Source: Pseudomonas turukhanskensis (GTDB lineage Bacteria; Pseudomonadota; Gammaproteobacteria; Pseudomonadales; Pseudomonadaceae). Taken from it: 64,000 nt of DNA. Both the position numbers and the translations under genes were made by a program. Below the pieces are notes generated by a model. It made no database searches, was not told where the DNA came from, and saw nothing but the letters and a program-made list of their open reading frames with translations. Within the stretch, counting starts at the first letter, position 1. Every line of letters begins with the position of its first letter. Of the stretch, positions 58,435 through 64,000 are shown piece after piece. Location: contig NZ_BSFN01000012.1 of assembly GCF_027922365.1 (NCBI RefSeq), positions 83,468 to 147,467 on the forward strand. Direction: 5' to 3'.

Positions 58435-59025
58435 ATGACCGATTCGACCTCCCTGCCCACCTGTTCGATTCTGTTACTGGCGGGCGGCCGCGGCCAGCGC
58501 ATGGGCGGCCTGGACAAGGGCCTGGTGGCCTGGCGCGGCCAGCCCTTGATCGCGCATTTGCACACGCTGACGCGGCCCTTGACCGATAACTTGATCATCT
58601 CCTGCAACCGCAATCAGACCACCTACGCAACCTATGCCGACCAAGTGGTAAGCGACGACAACCCGGATTTTTGCGGACCGTTGGCAGGCATTCGCGCGGG
58701 GCTGGCCGTGGCTCGGCACCCCTGGTTACTGGTATTGCCGTGCGATGCGCCGTTAGTGGATTTGCCGTTATTGCAGGCCATGGGGCGCTTGGCGCAGCAG
58801 GCGCAAAAACCGCTGATGCTGCGCCGAGGCGCGCAGTGGGAGCCGTTGTTCAGCGTGCTGCCGACGAGCATTGCAGCGGGCGTCGAGCAAGCCTGGCAGG
58901 CCGGCAAACGCAGCCCGCGGCAGGTGTTTGAACGGCATGAGGCGATTTATCTGGATTTGGCCGAGGACGATGGGCGCTTGGCCAATCTGAATACACCGGA
59001 GTTGTTGGCGCAGACGGAGCAATAG
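58435..59025 (+). CDS. mobA: Molybdenum cofactor guanylyltransferase MobA
   Basis: A 196-residue nucleotidyltransferase that attaches GMP to Moco for bis-MGD enzymes such as nitrate reductase. GTP-binding motif LLLAGGRGQRMGGLDKGL at the N-terminus, then DNPDFCGPLAGI and LPCDAP. The length matches the family. Divergent from moaB-moeA. Confidence 0.95.
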   Translation: MTDSTSLPTCSILLLAGGRGQRMGGLDKGLVAWRGQPLIAHLHTLTRPLTDNLIISCNRNQTTYATYADQVVSDDNPDFCGPLAGIRAGLAVARHPWLLVLPCDAPLVDLPLLQAMGRLAQQAQKPLMLRRGAQWEPLFSVLPTSIAAGVEQAWQAGKRSPRQVFERHEAIYLDLAEDDGRLANLNTPELLAQTEQ

Positions 59026-59034
59026 CAGGCAAAG

Positions 59035-59095
59035 CGTAGGAGCGGCTTAGCCGCGATTCGTGCAAAAGCGCATCGCGGCTCAAGCCGCTCCTACG
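59035..59095. repeat. Palindromic repeat, family E
   Basis: CGTAGGAGCGGCTTAGCCGC pairs with a mirror arm ending CCGCTCCTACG across a loop. It follows mobA. Single-arm relatives occur at 42382. Confidence 0.75.
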
Positions 59096-59206
59096 AAAAG
59101 CAATCACGGCCCCCACTGAACTTGACCGTTAGGCTTGCGTCTCATGCAGCGCAAAAAGCTGAGCCTCACGCGCAGACATTCGTCTGCCTATAACGGAGAA
59201 AAACCC

Positions 59207-59428
59207 ATGACTCTGCGGACTATTCCCGCCCTCGCTTTGGCCTTTGGCCTTGCCGCTCTCGCCGGTTGCGCTTCGCCTTCGGTAATTACCCTGAACGACG
59301 GTCGCGAGATTCAAACCGTCGACGAACCTGAATACGACAGCGACTCTGGCTTTTATCAATTCGAGCAACTGGACGGCAAACGCACCAAGGTCAACAAAGA
59401 CCAGGTTCGTACCGTTAAAGAACTCTAA
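59207..59428 (+). CDS. Small YgdI/YgdR-like lipoprotein
   Basis: A 73-residue lipoprotein precursor. Lipobox LAGC with Cys at about residue 21 after a hydrophobic signal. The mature part (ITLNDGREIQTVDEPEYDSD, then GFYQFEQLDGKRTKVNKDQV) has the YgdI/YgdR fold pattern. CGGAG lies upstream of the ATG at 59207. Function unknown; outer-membrane or periplasmic by type. Confidence 0.9.
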   Translation: MTLRTIPALALAFGLAALAGCASPSVITLNDGREIQTVDEPEYDSDSGFYQFEQLDGKRTKVNKDQVRTVKEL

Positions 59429-59442
59429 GGCAGCACGAAAAC

Positions 59443-59478
59443 GGGTTAGCCCGCGTAAGAAAATTTTCTGGCTAACCC
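59443..59478 (+). terminator. Inverted repeat after the lipoprotein gene
   Basis: GGGTTAGCC pairs with GGCTAACCC across 18 bases, the loop containing AAAATTTT. Terminator-like but without a downstream T-run. Confidence 0.45.
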
Positions 59479-59518
59479 CTTGTGCGCTAAAACTTTTTCA
59501 GTAAAATCTGGCCTCATT

Positions 59519-59595
59519 CGGAGTGTAGCGCAGCTTGGTAGCGCGTCTCGTTCGGGACGAGAAGGTCGCAGGTTCGAATCCTGTCTCTCCGACCA
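59519..59595 (+). tRNA. tRNA-Pro (anticodon CGG)
   Basis: A 77-base cloverleaf ending in encoded CCA. Anticodon CGG at 59553-59555 in the loop TTCGGGA, flanked by TCTCG/CGAGA; D loop AGCTTGGTA; T loop GTTCGAAT. The acceptor stem 5' CGGAGTG against 3' CTCTCCG has one T-T mismatch at position 6-67. Reads codon CCG. Confidence 0.96.
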
Positions 59596-59602
59596 ATCCC
59601 TG

Positions 59603-59630
59603 AAAAACCCGCCCTCTTGGCGGGTTTTTT
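59603..59630 (+). terminator. Rho-independent terminator after tRNA-Pro
   Basis: ACCCGCC pairs with GGCGGGT around five bases, followed by TTTTTT. Confidence 0.92.
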
Positions 59631-59699
59631 ATTGGGCTCGTTTTCGCCTTTAATGAACACGGCAACGCCAGCCCAACCATTCCTTTATCGAGAATAAAT

Positions 59700-59891
59700 A
59701 TGAGCGCGGAAAAAACCGTAAACGGTTATGTGATCAAGCAGATCGGCGCCGGTAACTGGTGGATGTGTTCAGCCGCTGGCGAACAGGTGGCCGGGCCTTT
59801 TCCGAGCGAAAAAATGGCGGCTGAAGTAGCCGCCGTGTTTGAAGACACCCCGCCACCGCCCCGCCGTCGTGGCGAGAAAGACGACGACTGA
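59700..59891 (+). CDS. Small conserved-looking protein
   Basis: A 63-residue protein: a compact 45-residue domain (MSAEKTVNGYVIKQIGAGNW, then WMCSAAGEQVAGPFPSEKMA) and a proline- and charge-rich tail (PPPPRRRGEKDDD). No signal. Ribosome-binding site is weak (CGAGAA). It is plausibly real from its composition, but no family is recognised. Confidence 0.65.
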   Translation: MSAEKTVNGYVIKQIGAGNWWMCSAAGEQVAGPFPSEKMAAEVAAVFEDTPPPPRRRGEKDDD

Positions 59892-59908
59892 CGGCTAGCG
59901 AAAAGGCC

Positions 59909-60145
59909 TCAGCGAAGAAAGGCCGCCACCTGATCGGCATCGAACGGCCAGTTCAGCTCCGCGCCGCTATCACAGCGGCGCAACACCGGAATACGCAGAC
60001 TGTAGAGGTCCACCTGGGTTTCGTCGTCGCCGATATCCACCAGCTCCACGAGCAAGCCGTGCTCGACAAAGGGCATCAGCAGCGCTTCAGCCACTTCACA
60101 GAGATGACACCCTAGGGTGCCGAACAATTGGCATTCGGGAAGCAT
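59909..60145 (-). CDS. Glutaredoxin-like small protein (DUF836 type)
   Basis: A 78-residue thioredoxin-fold protein with an active-site-like CHLC motif (GTLGCHLCEVAEALL) and a cis-Pro in SLRIPVLRR. Probably a small glutaredoxin-like redox protein of the DUF836 family. Convergent with the small gene at 59700. Confidence 0.85.
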   Translation of the reverse strand: MLPECQLFGTLGCHLCEVAEALLMPFVEHGLLVELVDIGDDETQVDLYSLRIPVLRRCDSGAELNWPFDADQVAAFLR

Positions 60146-60187
60146 CGCTGCGCCTCAAGGAAAAAGATGAGGCGCAGTTTAGCCGAC

Positions 60188-61324
60188 TCACACGTCGCTG
60201 GCAGTCGCCGTGGTCTGTTCTTGCGGGGTGACCAGACCTTTGAGGCCGCTGAGCAGGCGGTCGTTGAGGGTCTGCGCTTTGTCCAGGTCTTGCTGGTCGA
60301 AGCGGTCGTCCAGGCTGAACGCGCCCTTGAGCAGGTTGGACATGATTTTTGCCGGGTCATCCGACAGCCCGCTGGCGGTTTGCAGGCCATCCACGAGGCT
60401 CTTGGCATAGTCCTGCAACGCACTGTTGCTGGCCCCGGCTTTGCTGCCGCCGGCCACCGAGCCATAGGTTTCGGTGGCGCGTACGCTGGCGGTGGTCATG
60501 TTCAATGACATGGTCGCCAGTTGGGTGCCGTTGATATCCAGCTTCACGGCCTGGTCGAACGCGCCTTGCAGATCACCAGAGTAGAACTTGTCGGAAATAT
60601 CGGAGACCTTGCTAAACAAGTCCTTCAACGACGCCATTTCCTCATCGCTCAAATCGCCGTCCACCTGCACCGAATAACCGGCCACTTGCATGGTCTTGGT
60701 CGATGACGAACTGCCGTCAGCCGACGACGTACTGTCGCTGGATGAAGCATTGGCCGCTTCAATATGTATCTTGTCGCCGTCCAGGGTGGTCAGGTCGAGA
60801 TTGAAGCTCTGCGCCTGGGCCTGGTAGTTGCGGTCGCTGTAGTCACCGGTGATGGAGGTCGGCTCACCGGTACTGGTATCGCTGCCCGCTGCGGGCAAGC
60901 CAAATGCCTCGGCGAGCTTATCCAGGCCTGCGGTAATTTTGTTGAAGGTTTCTTCGATATCGGCGGCCACCGAGCCTTTGAGCACGCCAAGTCCATCAAG
61001 AATCTTTTTGGCCTCGGCAAAACCGTCTTCGACGCCTTTGCGCATCTTGTCCAGCATGTCTTGCAGCTCGGCCGGGTCCGCGCCGTCAGCCGCCTTGCTC
61101 TTCAGCACGCCACCGACAAAACCCACGATTCGGTCGGACACCTTGTCCGGGGTGAAATCGCTGGCCTTGCCATTCAACTCGCCGGGCTTCAGGCCCAGCT
61201 TGTCGGCCAGGCGGTTGGCCAGGGTTTTTTGCGGGTCAACGGCACCGCTGGAAGAAGTAGAAGCATTGCCTACATTGCCGGTGCGCAGATTGCTTGGCAC
61301 AAAGGCAGCAGAAGAAGTAGCCAT
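60188..61324 (-). CDS. DUF5610-like protein
   Basis: A 378-residue protein. After a Ser/Thr-rich N-terminus it has a helical domain (QKTLANRLADKLGLKPGELN, then FAEAKKILDGLGVLKGSVAA) that I recall as DUF5610, and a central very Ser-rich segment (ASSSDSTSSADGSSSSTKT). The C-terminal part is helical again. No signal peptide. Start at 61324 with GAGG upstream. Function unknown. Confidence 0.75.
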   Translation of the reverse strand: MATSSAAFVPSNLRTGNVGNASTSSSGAVDPQKTLANRLADKLGLKPGELNGKASDFTPDKVSDRIVGFVGGVLKSKAADGADPAELQDMLDKMRKGVEDGFAEAKKILDGLGVLKGSVAADIEETFNKITAGLDKLAEAFGLPAAGSDTSTGEPTSITGDYSDRNYQAQAQSFNLDLTTLDGDKIHIEAANASSSDSTSSADGSSSSTKTMQVAGYSVQVDGDLSDEEMASLKDLFSKVSDISDKFYSGDLQGAFDQAVKLDINGTQLATMSLNMTTASVRATETYGSVAGGSKAGASNSALQDYAKSLVDGLQTASGLSDDPAKIMSNLLKGAFSLDDRFDQQDLDKAQTLNDRLLSGLKGLVTPQEQTTATASDV

Positions 61325-61444
61325 GGTCGTTTTCCTCGACAGGACATCTGCAAGGTTGACGGCACCGTTTGCCAATAGTTGAGGGCATTTCGCCACACGC
61401 CCGACAAATGGTCCTGCGCAACACCAGGACAACAACCCGAAAAA

Positions 61445-62008
61445 TCAGCGCGCAGCCCTGGCAGCATCCAACAGCACCAGCGCGGCGGCCTTGGCCTCCG
61501 CCGCCTGCTGATCAGGCCCAAGCAAGTGGGCCATTTCCACTGCGCCCTCGAACAGAAACTGCAATTGCCGGGCAAGCATGCCGGGCTGAGCGACGCCGAG
61601 GCGCTGGAGGGCATCTTCGAAATAGCGGGCGAAAAAGCGCTTTTGCTCGGCGGCTTGCTGATGCACCGGATGAGCGCGATCAGAAAACTCGGCCGCTGCA
61701 CTGAGAAACAGGCAGCCGCAGAAATCGTCCTGCTTTAGCCACTCCTGCAAGCCATCGAAAGCGCCCAGCACGGCGGCCCGGGGTTCGAGGTGCTCGCGGG
61801 CGAAATCCAGGCGCTGGCGAATCTCGCCAAAACGCGATTCAAGCGCGGCGACGATCAGCTCGTCCTTGGATTTGAAGTGGTTGTAGAGGGTCATTTTGGC
61901 CACGCCCGACTCGGCCAGAATGCGGTCGATGCCGGTGGCGTGATAGCCCACGCGGTTGAACAGCGACAGGGCGGTTTCGATCAATTGCTCGCGTTTGCTT
62001 GCTGCCAT
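61445..62008 (-). CDS. TetR-family regulator
   Basis: A 187-residue repressor-type protein with helix-turn-helix GIDRILAESGVAKMTLYNHF. It has two Cys in DDFCGCLFLSA, a possible electrophile-sensing site in such GST-linked regulators. AGGAGGCC precedes the ATG at 62008. It diverges from a GST gene across a perfect palindromic operator at 62096. Confidence 0.9.
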   Translation of the reverse strand: MAASKREQLIETALSLFNRVGYHATGIDRILAESGVAKMTLYNHFKSKDELIVAALESRFGEIRQRLDFAREHLEPRAAVLGAFDGLQEWLKQDDFCGCLFLSAAAEFSDRAHPVHQQAAEQKRFFARYFEDALQRLGVAQPGMLARQLQFLFEGAVEMAHLLGPDQQAAEAKAAALVLLDAARAAR

Positions 62009-62095
62009 GTAAGGCCTCCTGAGGGCCGCCATTATGCGCGGGCCTCGCCAGCCCCTGAAAGACGCCAACCGGGTGTAGGAAAAGTTTTACTTGAA

Positions 62096-62113
62096 ATAGA
62101 CAGACCTGTCTAT
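62096..62113. promoter_or_regulatory. Palindromic TetR operator
   Basis: ATAGACAGACCTGTCTAT has eight-base arms and a two-base centre. It is midway between the divergent TetR and GST starts. It resembles operators of electrophile-sensing TetR proteins; binding is inferred. Confidence 0.7.
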
Positions 62114-62153
62114 CTAGTATCTATTACCAACCTCACTACAAGAGCGAACCACT

Positions 62154-62750
62154 ATGCGTCTTTACGATATGGAACTGTCCGGCAACTGCTACAAAGTGCG
62201 CCTGTTTCTCGGCCTGATCGGCCAGCGCGCGCAATTGCAGAGCGTGAACATCCTCGGCGGCGAGCACCGCGGTGAGGCGTACTTGCGCATCAACCCCCGT
62301 GGGCTGCTGCCGGCGCTGGAAGATGACGGCGCGATCGTGGTCGACTCCCAAGCCATCCTCACCTACCTCGCCCGCCGTTACGGCGCCGAAAGCTGGCTGC
62401 CGCTGGAACCGTTGAGCCAGGCCCGCGTGGCCTCATGGCTCAGCTTTGCTGCCCATGAAGTGCACCAGGGCCCGAACATGGCGCGGTTGCATAAAAAATT
62501 CGGCATGCCCATCGACGTGGCAAAAGTGACCGCCGCCTCGCTGGCCACCCTGGCCCTACTCGATGCCCACCTCGCCCAGCACCACTGGCTGGCCGAAGGC
62601 GATGCGCCGACCATCGCCGACATCGCCGTTTACCCCTACGTAGCGCTGGCTGGCGAAGGCGCTATCGACCTCAGCCCCTACAAGCACCTGCACGCCTGGT
62701 TCGCCCGTGTGCGTGCATTGCCCGGCTATATCGGCATGCCCGGCCTGTAA
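62154..62750 (+). CDS. Glutathione S-transferase family protein
   Basis: A 198-residue GST with a thioredoxin-like N-terminal half (MRLYDMELSGNCYKVRLFLG, glutathione site NPRGLLPALEDDGAIVVDSQ) and an all-helical C-terminal half with the N-capping box APTIADIAVYPY. Likely detoxifies electrophiles under control of the adjacent TetR protein. Confidence 0.92.
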   Translation: MRLYDMELSGNCYKVRLFLGLIGQRAQLQSVNILGGEHRGEAYLRINPRGLLPALEDDGAIVVDSQAILTYLARRYGAESWLPLEPLSQARVASWLSFAAHEVHQGPNMARLHKKFGMPIDVAKVTAASLATLALLDAHLAQHHWLAEGDAPTIADIAVYPYVALAGEGAIDLSPYKHLHAWFARVRALPGYIGMPGL

Positions 62751-62788
62751 ACACCGCCCTCCTCGTCTTTGCCAAGGAACGCCCCGCC

Positions 62789-63643
62789 ATGCGCCCGCGC
62801 CACTTGCTGTTGTTGTTGCTGTTCAGCCTGCCGAGCGTGGCCGATGGCCTGCGCTTCAGCCTGATAAAAACCTCGCAGACCGAAACCCTCGACGCCTTTA
62901 CTTACGAGGGCGGCAGCTGGACCGACAAGGTCAAGGTCAACCACACCGCCGTGTTGGTCCAGCACCACGCTGCCACGCTGTTGTTCGATACAGGGCTCGG
63001 CCGGCAGGTGGACAGCCAGTTCGAAGAAATGCCGGCCTGGGACAAGCCGCTGCTGCAATACGGCCCGGTGACGCCGGCACGCGACCAGCTGGACCGCGAC
63101 GGCATCACAATCGACCGCATTGTGCTGTCCCACGTGCATTGGGACCACGCCTCAGCGCTGGTGGACTTTCCCGAAGTGCCGGTGTGGGCGCCCTATGAAG
63201 ATATCGAGTTCAGCCATATCGCCACGCCACCGGCCGTGCTGCCCAGCCAGTTCAAACATAAGGTGCAATGGCGACCGTATGCGCTGGAACCCGAGCCCTT
63301 TATGGGCTTTAGCGAAAGCCTCGACTTGTTTGGCGATGGCAGCCTGGTGCTGGTGTCGTTACGGGGCCATACGCCGGGGTCGGTGGGCCTGTTTCTGACG
63401 CTGGACGATGGGCGGCGCTTCTTTTTTACCGGCGATGCCAGTTGGCGACTCGAGGGTTTTACCGGGCCCCATGAAAAATTCTGGTTCAGCCGCAATATGG
63501 TCGACAACGACCGCGAACAGACGGCCAATGTGCTGAAAGCCGTGCATGATCTGGCGCAGCACAACCCCCAGCTGACCATTGTTCCGGCGCATGACGCGGC
63601 GGTGCAGGACAGGCTGGGTTATTACCCGCGATGGGTGCAGTAG
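62789..63643 (+). CDS. Metallo-beta-lactamase-fold hydrolase, exported
   Basis: A 284-residue MBL-fold protein with an N-terminal signal peptide (HLLLLLLFSLPSVADG). The metal site is visible as SHVHWDHAS, the third His in LRGHTPGSVG, and the Asp in FTGDASW, with a late His in PAHDAAV. The pattern resembles AHL-lactonase-like hydrolases, but the export signal and substrate are not proven. It follows GST by 38 bases and may be co-transcribed. Confidence 0.9.
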   Translation: MRPRHLLLLLLFSLPSVADGLRFSLIKTSQTETLDAFTYEGGSWTDKVKVNHTAVLVQHHAATLLFDTGLGRQVDSQFEEMPAWDKPLLQYGPVTPARDQLDRDGITIDRIVLSHVHWDHASALVDFPEVPVWAPYEDIEFSHIATPPAVLPSQFKHKVQWRPYALEPEPFMGFSESLDLFGDGSLVLVSLRGHTPGSVGLFLTLDDGRRFFFTGDASWRLEGFTGPHEKFWFSRNMVDNDREQTANVLKAVHDLAQHNPQLTIVPAHDAAVQDRLGYYPRWVQ

Positions 63644-63684
63644 AGCGGTGCACACTTTCTACTCGAAAATTTCGGATTCCAAAT

Positions 63685-63792
63685 CGTCATTCCCGCGCAG
63701 GCGGGAATCCAGCCTCGTGAGCAGAACGCTGCTGGGGCGTCTGTCGGTGTACGCCGGTAAATTCTGGGTTCCCGCCTGCGCGGGAACGACGG
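63685..63792. repeat. Palindromic repeat, family C
   Basis: CGTCATTCCCGCGCAGGCGG (from 63685) and an inverse unit CTGGGTTCCCGCCTGCGCGG (from 63764). Same family as 56493. Confidence 0.75.
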
Positions 63793-63813
63793 TGGCTCGT
63801 TCCATCCATCCCC

Positions 63814-63844
63814 AAAAAAAAGCCCGCCAAGCGGCGGGCTTTTG
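63814..63844. terminator. Bidirectional terminator
   Basis: AGCCCGCC pairs with GGCGGGCT around four bases, flanked by AAAAAAA on the left and TTTGATTT on the right. Confidence 0.85.
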
Positions 63845-63849
63845 ATTTC

Positions 63850-63904
63850 GTAGGCTGTGCTCCGCGCACCAAAGTGCACTCGTTGAACCGCCTGGTGCGC
63901 GGAG
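63850..63904. repeat. Family G palindrome truncated by an insertion sequence
   Basis: Left arm GTAGGCTGTGCTCCGCGCAC at 63850-63869. The right arm matches for 12 bases (63893-63904, TGGTGCGCGGAG) and then stops at the IS end, where CACAGCCTAC would be expected. Confidence 0.7.
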
Positions 63905-64000
63905 TGTTCAGCCGGGGGACATAGGTAACGGGTGTCGGGAGACATAGGTAACGCATTTAGGCTTAAGGGCTTCATCGAATCGGGAGATCGAGTGATGCCT
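63905..64000 (+). mobile_element. Left end of an insertion sequence (IS481-like), cut by the window edge
   Basis: The end begins TGTTCAGCCGGGGG and carries GACATAGGTAACG twice (63918 and 63941), 23 bases apart, as expected for repeated transposase sites. GGGAGATCGAGTG precedes an ATG at 63995, probably the transposase start. The family is a recall-based guess; only 96 bases are visible. Confidence 0.6.

Noticed and set aside
59498..59680. Reading frame antisense to the tRNA (GETGFEPATFSSRTRR)
   Set aside because: This is the well-known false protein that arises from the reverse strand of tRNA genes.

Overview
The window reads as chromosomal DNA of a Pseudomonas-type gammaproteobacterium. I base this on recognisable protein families (Anr, CcoN/O/P/G/H/I/S, PsrA, LexA, SulA, FadB/FadA, TopA, Uup, CheV), high-GC codon use, and two gene blocks whose order I recall from Pseudomonas genomes. 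I ran no database search, so genus is an inference from content and order, and species is not claimed.

Layout. 0.15-5.4 kb: aconitase AcnA, an Aer-type energy-taxis receptor and an alpha/beta hydrolase. 5.4-19.7 kb: a microaerobic respiration island. It holds two tandem cbb3 oxidase operons, the assembly genes ccoG-ccoH-ccoI-ccoS with a SafE/UreH-like membrane gene, then anr and apt. The first oxidase operon (Cco-2 type) has a perfect Anr box and no ccoQ. The second (Cco-1 type) has ccoQ and no visible Anr box. hemN, which I would expect beside anr, is not here; a short uncharacterised gene takes that place. 19.8-27.8 kb: a more accessory block with a PF10118-like hydrolase, a FabR-like TetR regulator, a Baeyer-Villiger-type monooxygenase, a short-chain dehydrogenase and a large hybrid sensor kinase with three receivers.

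28-45 kb: a core block of mtnP, nagZ, an L,D-transpeptidase, psrA, lexA-sulA, small conserved genes, topA, a DUF1653 gene, fadBA, a periplasmic protein, a universal stress protein, a Cys-rich uncharacterised protein and the ABC-F ATPase Uup. The PsrA and LexA operators are directly readable. 45-50 kb: soluble lytic transglycosylase, a MOSC protein and CheV. 50-56 kb: an AraC-type regulator diverging from a four-gene operon that encodes an alkyl-DHAP-synthase-like flavoprotein, a GlpD-like dehydrogenase, an FGGY kinase and a YegS-like lipid kinase. This is the best candidate for an undescribed pathway. 56-59 kb: molybdenum cofactor genes moeA, moaB and mobA. 59-64 kb: a small lipoprotein, tRNA-Pro(CGG), a small glutaredoxin-like protein, a DUF5610-like protein, a TetR/GST pair with a clear palindromic operator, a metallo-beta-lactamase-fold hydrolase and the left end of an insertion sequence.

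Intergenic gaps are rich in short palindromic repeats (REP/REPIN-like) of at least four families, many between convergent genes. No CRISPR array, rRNA or prophage was seen.
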